Shown one piece after another: positions 42,806 to 54,460 of a stretch of DNA of 64,000 nucleotides. The stretch is from Saururus chinensis (lineage: Eukaryota; Streptophyta; Magnoliopsida; Piperales; Saururaceae). The translations under genes were made by a program, and so were the position numbers. The notes under the pieces were generated by a model, which was given only the letters and a program-made list of their open reading frames with translations, searched no databases and had not been told where the DNA came from. Positions within the stretch are counted from its first letter, which is position 1, and every line of letters starts with the position of its first letter. The DNA lies in the NCBI GenBank assembly GCA_035235625.1, contig CP141148.1, positions 27,343,057 through 27,407,056 on the forward strand. Direction: 5' to 3'.

Positions 42806-44928
42806 GATGAGAGGAATAATGCCAGAGTACCTAATGATTCTTTAACTAGCCAAAGTGAGGAAATGGAGTTGAATGTTGGGATGGTTGCTGGCAATTAAGA
42901 AGAGGCTTTTGATTTGTATAACAAGTATGCATATAACAAAGTATTTAGTGTTCAAAAAAGTCAAAGGACTTATAAAAGAGGTACACGTGAACTTATTGGG
43001 CACAAGTTTGTGTATTGGAAAGAGGGGTTCAAAGAATTTACCGATCCTAGTGAAGTAAAAAAGAAAAAAAGACTAGACATTAGGTGTGGTTGTTAGGCTC
43101 ATGTAATTTTTAAAGAGAAAAATGATGTATACAAAGTTAGTCAGTTAACCACTTAGCATAATCACCCACTAATTGAACCAAATCATAGGCATTTATTGAG
43201 GTCTATGCGTAAATACATGATACTAGTAGGGGTATCATCAAATCCATGGCTAATGTTGGCATAAGAGCTAACAAGACATATGCATATTTGTTAAATGAAT
43301 CGAGTGGTTATCAAAATATTGGATTTACTAAAATTGATTGTCATATTTTTATCCAAGTTGAAAGAGCAAAAATGATTACAATAGTTGATTGTCAGGGCCT
43401 CATGAACCATTTTAAGCAAAAGTAGGCTATCGACCAAATATTTTATTATGCAGTAAAGGTTGATAATGAAAACCGAATGTCTAATATTTTTGGAGAGATG
43501 GAATATCAAAATTAGACTACAAATATTTTGGAGATGTGATTTTTGATTCTACGTATTGTACAAATAAGTATAACATGATTCGTGCTGCATTTGTGGGGGT
43601 AAATCACCATTGGAAAAATTTGTTATTTGGCCATGCCTTTTTGAATAATAAAACTACATCTTCATTTACTTGGTTGTTTAGAAACTTTTTTTTAGTCCAT
43701 GGATGATAAGGCTCCAAAAACCATTTTTACTGATCAAGACCATGAAATGGCAAATGCAATTGCAAAGGTGTTTCCCACTACACAACATTGCTTGTGTCAA
43801 TGGCATATTTGTAAAAATGCTACTTTGAATATTTCTAGCCTTTATAATCAATTTGGCTTTAAGGATATGTTTTATCATCTTTTATACAATTGCGAAAATG
43901 ATAATGAGTTCGAGGGGAAGTGGGCAAATATGATTGAGAAATGGGGTTGTTCTGACCAGTTTTGGTTTCACAAATTGTATGACTTTTGTTGCAATACCTT
44001 CTTAGGCAACATTAGCTAGGTCCAGTCAAAGAAGTGAGAGTACAAATTATGTCTTTCAAAATATGGCTTGTTAGACCATGACTTTTATTGAATTTGTGCA
44101 TCACTATGAGCAAAAGATGAAGAAGATGAATAAGGAGGAGGTGATTGATGACTATAGAAATGCTAATGGGAAACCTCGTATTCTATCTAGTAGTGATATT
44201 CTTCTACATGCGTGCAAAGTATACACACTTAGACTTTTTGGCACGTTTCAACATGAATTTTTAGAATCTCTTTCAGTGGAAGTTGAAGTCATTTATAGTG
44301 AGATGCATCACATGTACAAATTAAGAAGGGAAGATAGTGAGCGAGAGCATATTGTACAATTTAACTCCTCTGATTTCTCCATCTCTTGTAGTTGCAAACA
44401 ATTTGAGTCATTGGGATTGTTGTGTTGTCATGCTTTGAGGGTGTTCAATTTAAATGGTGTTAAAAAGATTCTTGAGCAATATATATTAAGAAGGTGGACC
44501 AAAGCTATAAAGCATGGGCTTGTGATGGATGAGAACAATAATTTACAAGCACAACCTTGTGGAAACTCAACAAAGGCAATGCAGCTGAGCAAGTTAATGT
44601 GAAAAACATTTAGTCTAATGAGTTTTTGAATCAATTATGATGCCACAACTGAGCTTGCATATCATAAAGTGGACAAAGTATTTAATCGAGCCATGAAGAT
44701 CTATGTAGCATCAAGTGAAGGAGATGATGTTTTGGATGATACAATCATTTCTTTATCAACTTCTAACATCTTAGTGCTTGATCCCCAATGTTTGAAACAA
44801 AAGGGACAAACATACAGTAGAATAAAGATTTTTTTGGAGAAAAAAAGAAAATCAATGAATGTAATAAAAAATACAACTCAACAACTTAGTAACACCACTA
44901 CAGGTAAAACTCTTTTTTCAATTGTATA
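42806..44928 (+). pseudogene. FAR1/MULE-type transposase, inactivated
   Basis: The domains appear in family order. The FAR1 DNA-binding domain lies around 42895-43180 (EEAFDLYNKYAYNKVFSVQK ... HNHPL). The linker GYQNIGFTK is near 43310. The MULE transposase domain is at about 43520-44010, with PKTIFTDQDHEMANAIAKVF and CLCQWHICKN, including the second Asp of the DDE triad. A SWIM zinc finger, CSCKQFESLGLLCCHAL, is near 44388-44440. Stops (after MVAGN, RCGC and others) and frameshifts break it. It could derive from a mobile MULE or from a domesticated FAR1/FHY3-like gene; no terminal inverted repeats were found to decide. Confidence 0.8.
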
Positions 44929-45115
44929 AAAATCTAATTTTGCAAGTTTATGACCTTCATTGGGAGAATAATACATTCATTGCATTTTTTTTTATTAGGC
45001 GAACCACTACTTGTAAAATCATTTTTTCGATTGTATAAAAATCCATTTTTGCAAGTTTATAACTGTCAATGGGAGAAATAATACATTTGTGGATTTTTTT
45101 TATTAGGTGTAGCAA
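44903..45115. repeat. tandem duplication of about 105 bp at the 3' end of the FAR1-like gene
   Basis: The first unit ('ggtaaaactc...ttgtataaaaatc...gcaagtttat...gggagaataatacatt...tttttttattaggcg') is repeated next to itself ('tgtaaaatca...ttattaggtg') with about 85-90 percent similarity by eye. Each unit looks like a small intron from GTAAAA to TTATTAG, so the duplication may have added a short exon. Confidence 0.65.
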
Positions 45116-46100
45116 TGGAGTCTTCAATGATGATACCTCCAAATCCTTTTGGAATGCAAATGAGTGGAAATTGCCAAAATCAAGTATTTGTGCTACTTAT
45201 TGAAGCCTTTATTTTACATATATTTTTATTACTTAATGTAAAATTTTGTTTGTAGTTTTCTACCATGTTTGGCATACCTCCACGAAATGTCTATACAAGT
45301 ATACCAACAACCAACCTGGTATTTGTTTTAGTTTTATAGTCTTCTTATTATTTAAGTATTATAACTACTCATACCCATCTTTTAATACAGATGTCTGGAT
45401 ACTCAAATATGCCTTTTACAAGTTTGTTACAAACTAGTTGTTCCATGCCTCATTTAAGTCATGCACCCGTCATGTTTTTTACTCATATTAACATATTTCT
45501 TTGTGAGATATAACTAAGTAGTAATCTTGCAGGGGTATTCCAATTAAAAAATACTAAGGACACTCGCTATAGTTGCTGCCAATAGTCTTGTGTCACCTGT
45601 CAACATTAATAGAATTGTCTCTTTTTTCTCTGACAAGAACTTTTTCTCTTCAAATAATTCTGTTTCAATCGCAACATTGAATGCTCAAGCAGCCCAAGTA
45701 TAATCAGTTTTCTTTTTTACAATATAACCTGTAACACATCACACATCATAAGTTCTGCCTCAACTTATTTAAGTATTTTTTAATCAATAGAGCCTCTAAC
45801 ACATTGTGAATCCTTTCAACATCTCGCATATCAAAATTGAATAACAATTCAAACTTGAGATCTAATGAAAATAATTCTAAAAAAAATCTAAGAACTAAAA
45901 GAAATGAAGTAAAGGAAGTGGAATGAAACTATCCGGAATGCTTCAAGTGGTCTTGTTGAATTATTTGAGCAATAACAAGTCCAAGAGATCTTTCTGGTTG
46001 GGCTTCTTTAATGAATCTTCATCCCACTACTCTCACTTGAAAAAAAAAATGAATAGGGAGAATATTTTGTAACTGACATTCTCATCACACATTGCAATCC
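44929..46100. other. AT-rich spacer, possible 3' exons of the FAR1-like gene
   Basis: Short blocks rich in 'atgcctcatttaagtcatgcacc' type coding-like sequence are separated by T-rich stretches ending in AG (for example 45237-45257, 45380-45395, 45520-45535). They could be tail exons of the FAR1-like gene, but no domain is recognisable. The remainder to 46100 shows nothing. Confidence 0.35.
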
Positions 46101-47094
46101 CTGGCAATGCCAAAAACTTGTTATACCTAAACTATTGATTGATTAATTTGAGACAAAACTTAGGGTTATATTACTTGCAAGTGCACAAGTTGATGTAGTC
46201 TTGTAAGGTTGAATCCACAAGGATTGCCTTTGTGTGACTATCACAATCATCAATAAATAAGAGTAAAGAAAAATTAAGAGAGAAAGTGTAGAAGAGTATT
46301 AAGACAATAAAAAGTTAAGAAATCAATAAGATAAAACACTAAGACATTGAGGGTAATTGTATTATTTAGTGATGTTCTTCATGTGTCATATTATCTTAGT
46401 AAGCATTGAATGAATATTCTATATAACCAGAAGATATGAACATTAAAAACAAAAACAAAGAAAGAGAATACTTTGGATAGATAAATGATGAAAATAATTA
46501 TTTTTTTAAGAGTTCTATGTATCAAAACCACAATATACCAAGAAGGAGAGTCTTCAAGCATCTTATGTATTGAGATCACAAAGAAACAAAAAGAAGAACA
46601 ATATTAAATAAACATCAGTTGAAATGACTAATACTTACTGGCACCATTGATGAAATATGAAAAGAACTTTATTAGATTGTTTCAAATCACCTATAGCTTT
46701 ACCTAGAGTGCTTAGAAAGCCATTACAATAAAACTTAAAAAAAACTATAAAAGAAGAGAAAAATAGAAGAAAAAATCTCCAAAGAGGAGTAGATGATATC
46801 TTTCTCATGTCCACCCCTCTTTTTATAAGAGTAGAAGGGGTTGCTTCAAAGGGGAAGGTTCAATCATATCCCTTGTTTGCTTCCTGATTGATTGCTTGAT
46901 TTGTTAATTTTTTGGCAATGATTAGATTCTAAATCAATTGAATAAACTAATGATTTATTTATAAAATAAGTATACTTTAGTCTTCCTTTAGTTATCTAAT
47001 CAGCCTCATTATCTTTTCTTATGTGTATCAATCATAGCCAATAAAAAGATCCACTATGCGTTGGCCTCGGGTTAATTGACTAATAGTCACTTTT
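46101..47094. mobile_element. LTR-like fragment containing a minus-strand TATA box
   Basis: The phrase 'ttgcaagtgcacaag...gttgaatccacaaggattg' near 46168-46230 parallels the start of the 1.42-kb family ('tttgcaagtgtacaagg...gtcgaacctcagggac'). Both then run into AT-rich sequence and a TATAAAAAG box on the minus strand (here about 46830). This suggests a related LTR class. The preceding 'ccctggcaatgccaaaaacttg' is similar to a motif common next to such LTRs in plants. The borders are not resolved; the segment is interrupted on its right by the LTR at 47095. Confidence 0.4.
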
Positions 47095-47734
47095 TGTCAC
47101 GCCCCGGCGCTGCCCGACCCGAGCTGAACCTAGTCCAGGGGCCGGTCAAATGCGCAGGGGCGACGAGGGGAATTGAGATATGGTTTAGCGGAAGACTTAA
47201 CCCTAATTATGGGTGACTTAACAAAATTACGGAGTATGCACACCACTTTGAGCAAGAGTAAAGAAGTAAAAAAGAAAGAGAGTTGCTTAACTCAAAATAA
47301 ACAACTAGTCTCAAACCCACAAGCTTAGTCAACCATAGCCCACACTGGCTCTAAAATAGGTCTTAGACAACACAACTATATGAAGTAACATAAATCTAAT
47401 AGAGAACCATACACAAAGGTTCTAAACATAAAGCATAAACCAAGGAAAATAAGTCACATAAGAGTATCCACGATCACATCCAAGTTGTCTCCGATCTTTC
47501 CTCAAAGAGGAGATCCTGTCCGTCTGCGTGTCGCGCCACGTAGCCCCAAAGCAAAACACAATAAAGAGGGGTGAGTTTAAACAACTCAGCAATGGTTTTT
47601 AATATAACTATCATCATCGGAAATAAAATAACATAGCAATAGAATCATTCAGATCAAAGATTGACAAAATGTATCATTTTTTGATCACACATACACATCA
47701 CCTAATCCTGCATCATAGTGTATAATCCACATAG

Positions 47735-48095
47735 TGCTATCACATCGTATCAACCTGCATGAAATATATCTCTAACATACATATCAAATCATGCCTCAAC
47801 ATCATATTAACCTGCATGAAATGTATCTCTAACATACATATCTAACCATGCATCACATCATATCAACCTACATGAAATGTATCTCTAACATACATATCCA
47901 ATCATGCATCACATCATATCGACCTGCATGAAAGGTATCTCTAACATACATATCCAATCATGCATCACATCATATCAACCTGCATGAAATATATCTCTAA
48001 CATACATATCCAATCATGCATCACATCATATCAACCTACATGAAATGTATATCTAACATACATATCAAATCATGCATCACATTATATCAACCTCC
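47735..48095. repeat. 56-bp tandem repeat, about six copies, in the LTR
   Basis: The unit 'atcaacctgcatgaaatgtatctctaacatacatatccaatcatgcatcacatcat' recurs with a period of 56 bp (for example, 'tctct' at 47826, 47882 and 47938). Copies differ by one to a few bases. There are no unique spacers, so this is not a CRISPR-like array. Confidence 0.85.
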
Positions 48096-49405
48096 ATCAA
48101 GAAGTAATCACAATTTAGTGTCACACAGATGGGAACACAGACAAGGCCACAAAGGCGTGTCATGGTCCAAAATTCTACACAAGAATTTAAGAAGTTCGGG
48201 GTTGTCAATCCCTAAAACTGCTCATCCTAGACGATCCTGGCCAAGGATGTCCTATTCTCACACAGAGAATCTAGAGCAGGGGTGTTCGCCCAGGGACATC
48301 TCCTGCGGAGGGGAGAGCCCGAATTCCCACACAGGGAACCCTAGAACACATGGTAGCGGGTGCACACGGCATACCACACTGGATTCTCAAGGTCCAGATG
48401 ACACTCATAATAATAATCTCAAATTCGCAAGACAAGTACACAACTCGTCCCCACATAATTCCATTTCTCTAGACTCAACCCGGGGAGTGCACTCGTTCCA
48501 CACAGGAACTCAAATCAAAACATGTCCTTTTGGACCAATCAAGTTTCGATTAATCCACGACCGATCAATCCGGCACGCAATTTCACCACATTGCATCCAA
48601 TCGATCAAATTCGATTAACCTTGATAAAGCCTCAATTGGAAAGCCATTTTCATGATGCATGTAACATGGTATATACGTGGGCAAGGCATACATGAATCTT
48701 AATTCAAGATAAGTGCTCTCATCAGCCCCTAATGCATCATTCATAATTATAATATCAAGCTTCAACATCATTAAACTCCACATGTGTGTGTACCTAGTAG
48801 AAGCACTTCACCCAATGCATATCAACATGCTTGAAATTAATTCACTACCACACTATACATGTGAATTAACATCTAATCATGAATTCTAGTGGAAATCATT
48901 GGAGAAGAATCATTGAAATCATAACTCAAATCAAAGCTCAACCATAGGCTAAACACATAAACGGTCATTCACTTTATCCTTAAGCCATGACGTTCACTAA
49001 CATTCACACATCAATTAATCACATTCTAACATGACATATCAGTCCGTTAGTAGGCTATAACTCTATTGAAAATATACTTAACCATAGAGAATTAACCATT
49101 CATAACATCAAGATGGCAATTCCAACATCATACCGCCAACCATATGTCATTCTATATAACTCTAAGTATATACGTCAACTTCATAACCTCAATGGTATGT
49201 CTTTCCAGTAGCATACTATAGCTCAAAACACTCCACATTCATATAAAATTGGCAAGTTAAAGTGGAATCACCGAAATAAACATCATACAAATAGAACAAA
49301 AATCTGCTGTGTAGCCGTTCGAACGCCCAGAAGGGCCGTTCGATCGGCTAAACAGGAAATCTGTCGAACTGACAGTGTTGCCATTTGAACTCCTAGGAGG
49401 GCCGT

Positions 49406-50827
49406 TGATCATTTATAATTAAACCCTTTGCAAGTGTACAAGGTAATTGTACTAGGATAAGTATTTAAGGGTTCTCGAACCTCAGGGACGGATGGATTAT
49501 TACTAAATCTAAAAAGGAATTTGCTGATTACAAACTAAAAACAACTTAAACTTAAATTAAGCAAAAGAAAGAAATCAACTAGTTTAAAAATAAGAGATTA
49601 ATATGATGGAATTTACTTAGGAAATTGAATCCACTATAGAACCATAACAATTCCTTAACTTTTAATCTAAATCTAGTGTGAACATGAATAAGTATTCTCA
49701 GCTACAAGCTAGAATTACTTCAAAAAAAAATCATTCATTAACTTCCATGGCATGAACTATCTTCGATAATAGCACGAATCATCTACACTAAACTAGCTAT
49801 AGGCATGACCCGTCTAATCTTAGTATAACTCATCCAAGTCATTAATTATCTGAACATTAAAACTATTGTATGACCATCTCATCTAAATCACAGAAATTAG
49901 AATCGATGCAAATATCAAAACTACATCAATCTATCATCTACAAGACAATAAATCAACATAGACTTGAATAAACATGAAAAGCTCTTCCATTAAAAAGGAA
50001 ATCCATATCATACAATTGTCATCATTCACAACTGAGATCTAAATTAAAAAGAAAAGAAACTGAAACTTATCTATAGCTTCATCAACTCCTAAGTAAAAGA
50101 AAAGTCTAGCCTTCCATGGTAGAAGAAAGCACTTGAATCTCCATTAGAAGCTTTGAATTCTCTTCCATCTTCTTCTTCCTTTTTCTCTTCCTAAAATCTA
50201 CTAGAATCCCTCCAATTTTAAGCCAAATATGTCTTTTTATAGGCATAAGATCCGTAGGAAGAAGTCCAATATGAAAAGGATTGAAATTTGAGTCAAACAA
50301 GGAAACTGCACGTTATGCCGATCGATCGCCCTGCATGCCCGATCGATCGGATACACTGTATTTTCATCTGAATTCATGTTATCCCGATCGATCGGTAAGT
50401 GACCCCGATCGATCGGCTACAGTGTTTCTGTTTTCTTGGACAGTTCATATTCTGTTCATTAAGCTTTCCTTCGTGTCCATATTAGTTTCCAACTTGTTTA
50501 TAACTCCGAAAAGTTGTCCAAATCACTTTAAAGCATGCGAATACTATTTTTAATCATTTCAAACATCGTCCAAGTACTTCGATAAGCGCACTTTACCTAC
50601 AAAATATAAAATATCATATTTTAGACATGTAGAATATAATTAAAATTCCAACTTTGTTTAAATACACATCTAAACTACTAATAACTACAAAATCATTAAT
50701 AATTAAAGTAAAATACTAATATCTATCTTAATCTAAATAAACCATAACTAACTCTAAATTAACCTAATCTATACTAGCAAATAAGGTAAAAAGGCATATA
50801 AAATAGATATAGATTTCATACTTATTA
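49406..50827 (-). mobile_element. 1.42-kb solo-LTR-like insertion, copy B
   Basis: Perfect GCCGT duplications (49401-49405, 50828-50832) flank TGATCATTTATAATT ... CATACTTATTA; the final CA has mutated to TA. The target is a Tekay-like LTR, in a stretch that itself has 'gccgttcgaacg' and 'gccgttcgatcggc' palindromes. TATAAAAAG lies on the minus strand at 50233-50241. GATCGATCG sites lie at 50320, 50341, 50386 and 50407, the same spacing as in copies A and C. Confidence 0.85.
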
Positions 50828-51943
50828 GCCGTTCAAACGCCAACAAGGCAGAATCGACCTTCTTCTTCCTTTTGAATTTTCAAACCGAAACTCCATTAAT
50901 AAAACTCAAAATCACCATCTAACAACCTAAATGCAATTAAAAGTCCACCATAACTTCCAGAACGCTAATCCACATCATAACAAGATAAAACCCTATAAAA
51001 TTGGGATTAAAGATTACCATTTACTAATCATGCCATTAAAGTACTAAATCAAGTAATTCCATTCAAAACAAGCCACAAAATCAAGAGTTTTACCATAGGA
51101 AGACTGAAATTTTGAAAGTCCATTACCTTATCCCTTGATTAGGCTTGCATTTGATGGTCACCCTTCTTGAAAACCTTATAAAGACATAGAGTTTGAATTA
51201 AACTCCATTAAAACCGATTTAACAAAGAAAACCCTAATTAAAAACTTAAATCTAGGGCTTGTTGAACATAAAAATCGGATTTTTGGAGCTAGGGTTTGAA
51301 GTAAAGATGTAAATAAGTAATTTTGATGTTTAAAAATAAATTAAAACAAAGGGGAAATGGTAGATTTGGAAGAGATTAAGAGAAAAGCTAGGATTTGGTG
51401 CTTAATTAGAATGAACTTACCTTAAACACCTTCTAATCTGGGCCTAATTGGGGATTAGGCCTAACCTCTCCTTCTCAGCCTATTCCCAAAATGGGAATGA
51501 CTCAGGTCTGGCCTTTTATAGTAAGGTTTGGGTTGCACTAACTGAACTAATGGGGTGTAAGTAGAATTTTGGGCTAAAAATGAGTATTTAAAAATTTGAG
51601 CACTAATTAAATCTGATAAAATTCCGAAAATTTTTGTATGATCTTAAGTTGATGTATGGGTTCATTTGGTCCAAAAAACTAAATTTCGATGGTGGGGCCC
51701 ACAGGGGTCCCGCCAAACCCTAATTTTTGAAAAAATAGTAAAAATTCAAAAAAATTTGAAAAATTCACATTTGATTCAAAATCACTTAAATTTACTAATT
51801 AAAAAGTTAATTTTGATTTAAACCATCATAAACACCATTTATTTATGAAACCACCGAATTAATAAGAAAATGAGTTAACCATGCAATAACCGATAATTAA
51901 AAGAAACGAAAACCGGTTTAGAAATGAGAGTCCTTACACTTTT

Positions 51944-52439
51944 CATGTCAGATTTGACCCAAATATCTTTGAAATTATGAATTTCTTCTTGAACTAATGA
52001 TTGTAGCCATGTAAGTATTATTTCTAATGCCACAGGAATCATATCAATCAGAATTTTATATAAAAAAGTATAATATAAATACGAAGGCAATGTCAATATG
52101 TCCAAATTACCTTCTTCCCGAATTTGGTTCTCTTGATGCAAATAAGAATTAAATGGGTCCACAAGGTTGTGATTGACCATTCTATGCATGTTTCGACCAT
52201 TAAGAGCCTATTTTTTACCCTTAAATAGCTTTAAGTAGTTGGGTTTCACCTCCTCTTTTACTTGGATTCTATTGAAGTCTATTTAGACATGTAAACACAA
52301 CATAGGTCTAACTTACTTATTCAAAATATAAATGACCCAAATAAATAGTGAATTAACACAAAATAGGGTTATAATTAAATATTTCAAAATTTTTAATTGA
52401 ACATTATTTCAATACATCGGCTGCATTTAAACATTTTTT
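51944..52439. other. unrecognised spacer, possibly continuation of 46101-47094
   Basis: Because the LTR at 47095-51938 is an insertion with an exact CTTTT duplication, this sequence was once contiguous with 47094. A minus-strand frame at 51875-52189 shows no recognisable domain. Confidence 0.35.
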
Positions 52440-53762
52440 GTCAGTCATCCAGCCTAGGTTTTAGCCTATGTCTCACAATAGGGTGAGCAAAGATGTGGTA
52501 GACATGTATAAGGAAGAAAAAAAGAAATACAAAGTAATGATTGGAGCTTCACATAAAAGAGTTTTTTTAATTGTTGATATGTGAATTTCTAATTAGACTT
52601 TGGGTTATTTGTCTCTGATTGGACATTTTAGACCAAGACTGGAAGTTGCATAAAAAGATTTTAAATTTCTGTGTTGTTCCAAGTCCACATAGTGGAGAAG
52701 TTATTGATTAATGTCATTGAATTGTGTTTGATTGATTGGAAAGTGAACAAGTTGTGTACAATTACTTTGGATAATGCTTCTAGTAATGACTCTATTGTTA
52801 GAAGTTTGATTGAGCTTTTTGGTTGAAAGGGCATATTGTTAAGAAATGGATCTTCTTTTCATGTGAGATTTGCATGCTTTTTTTTAAATCTTATTGTATG
52901 TGATGGTTTAGAAGAAATTAGCAAGTCAATTGGTGTCATTAGGGAAAGTGTTAAGTATGTTCGAGCTTCACAATCTCGAAAGCAACTTTTTGAAGAATGT
53001 ATTTTATTAGAGAGGATTTTTTACTAATAGAGGGTTGTCTTTGGATGTTTCCACAAGGTGGAATTCTACATACCTTTTGTTAGATTCGGCCTTACACTTT
53101 GAAAGTGTATTTTTTCGCCTTAAGGCCTCAGGTCCAATTTATGCAAGATCAGCACCTTCTTATATTGATTGGAGGTGTGTTGAAATGATGAGTATTCTTG
53201 AAGATTTTTTTTATTCCATAGATATTTCATCTGGATCACTTTTTCCCACTGCTCATCTTTTTGTCCATGAGGTTTTAGGAATTTGGGTACATAAAAAAAT
53301 GGCTGAGATGACGATACATTGGCATCTATAATGGCATTGAAAATGCAAGGAAAATTTGATAAGTATCAGAAAGATTTGAATATGTTATTCCCTATTGTTG
53401 TTATATTATACCTGAGGTACAAGTTGAACTATCTTCATTTCACATATGCTTAGTTCTACTCACAAGATATGGTGAAATTTATGTTTCTAATATTCATTAG
53501 GAGCTAATTGATCTTTTCAATGAGTAAAATATTAAATATAATGCAAAGAAAATATGTAGTGAAGGTTTTTTCAACTGGTGGTTCAATTGATATAGTGGTA
53601 ATTCTTCTAGTTTTGAAAGCAGACTAGTTTCTCTTCATAAAACATATTTTAAGATGAGCATGCAACAAATAGTTGTGAATACTAAGTCTAAACTTGAGCT
53701 ATATTTGGAAGAATCACTTCACCCTAATACAAAGAAATTTGATATAATAGAGTGGTGGAAAC

Positions 53763-54246
53763 CAATGTTTTAAAAATCGGCCCGACCATTGACCCGAAAT
53801 GGTCGCCAGGATGGGTCAATTAAGTTCAATTGTGGGTCAACTTGGGTTGACCCTATTTTCCTATATATTAGATTAAATATAAAGTTTCATAAAGCTTTCA
53901 CTCAAAACCTTTGTAAATCAGTTGGTAGAGTTGGTAACCCCCATCACAAAATATTTCGGGTTCAAATCCCACCTTTGATGAATTTTTTGAGGATTAGTAT
54001 AAAGTATATAAGTATATATTAAATAAAATAGTTGCATAAGATATATGTAATAAAACTATTGTAGCCCAGTGGGTTAGGTACTCTATGTTAAAAACCTATT
54101 TTTTTTTCAAAACATTCAACCAGTTTGACCTAGGTTAGTGGATCACTGGTTCAACCGGCTAGGTCATTATAAACCATTAAACCGGATGAACCGGCCCGGT
54201 TGAATCTAGTCCGGCCAGCTGGTCTGGTCCGATTTTTAAAACATTG
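53763..54246. mobile_element. 484-bp MITE with tRNA-like core, inside the hAT gene
   Basis: The ends CAATGTTTTAAAAATCGG and CCGATTTTTAAAACATTG are perfect 18-bp inverted repeats, followed by further weaker inverted similarity ('gaccggtt'-rich). Flanks are GTGGAAAC (53755-53762) and GTGAAAAC (54247-54254), an 8-bp duplication with one change (9 if a shared G is counted). It interrupts the hAT gene between pieces reading EWWK and SGKYPVL. The middle contains tRNA-like A- and B-box sequences at 53914-53970. Confidence 0.85.
53907..53980 (+). other. tRNA-like sequence (A and B box), degenerate
   Basis: TAAATCAGTTGGTAGA (53914-53929) resembles the tRNA D-arm/A box and GGGTTCAAATCCC (53958-53970) the T-arm/B box, with box starts 45 bp apart as in tRNA genes. 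The flanking bases do not form an acceptor stem, so this is not a functional tRNA. It may be SINE-derived or a decayed tRNA captured by the MITE. Confidence 0.5.
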
Positions 54247-54460
54247 GTGAAAACTAAATAGTGGGAAGTATCCTGTGTTAGCTTGCATTGCACATTATAT
54301 CTTACCTATTCCAGCGTCCACAGTTGCTTTGGAATCAGCTTTTAACACAAGAGGAAGGATTCTTGACCAATATAGGAGTTCTTTAAGTTTCGGAGTGGTG
54401 CAAGCATTGGTGTCATGTCTGGATTTAATTACAGGATCAAGAGGAAGCTGAAGTATACAT

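Larger units (their letters stand above)
47095..51938 (-). mobile_element. solo LTR, Tekay-type, minus orientation, with nested insertion
   Basis: The left edge TGTCACGCCCCGGC is the inverse of the GGGCGTGACA LTR end, and the right edge GAGTCCTTACA is the inverse of a TGTAAGGACTC start. Perfect CTTTT duplications flank it (47090-47094 and 51939-51943). A minus-strand TATAAAAGG at 51512-51520 is placed as an LTR promoter. Without the 1.42-kb insertion at 49406-50827, the LTR would be about 3.4 kb. It contains the 56-bp tandem array at 47735-48095. The 200-codon frame at 48016-48618 lies inside it and is translated repeat sequence. Confidence 0.8.
52480..54460 (+). pseudogene. hAT-type transposase, inactivated and interrupted
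   Basis: Translated pieces match plant hAT (Ac/DAYSLEEPER-like) transposases in order. They are LGYLSLIGHF with DWKLHKKILNFCVVPSPHSG in shifting frames (52600-52690), KLCTITLDNASSNDSIVRSL (52750-52810), SFHVRFACFFLNLIVCDGLE then IRESVKYVRASQSRK (52850-52990), and LDVSTRWNSTYLLLDSALHF (53040-53100). The C-terminal dimerisation block follows at 54263-54430: YPVLACIAHYILPIPASTVA, ESAFNTRGRILDQYRSSLS. Stops and frameshifts abound. A MITE at 53763-54246 splits the dimerisation domain. The BED zinc finger is not seen. Confidence 0.8.

Noticed and set aside
47735-48095. Possible CRISPR-like array
   Set aside because: Units are contiguous direct repeats without unique spacers, in a plant LTR.
48016-48618. 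200-codon plus-strand frame
   Set aside because: It begins in the 56-bp tandem array and lies within a minus-oriented LTR; no domain is recognisable.
53907-53980. A functional tRNA gene
   Set aside because: A and B boxes are present but the acceptor stem does not pair; kept only as a tRNA-like sequence.
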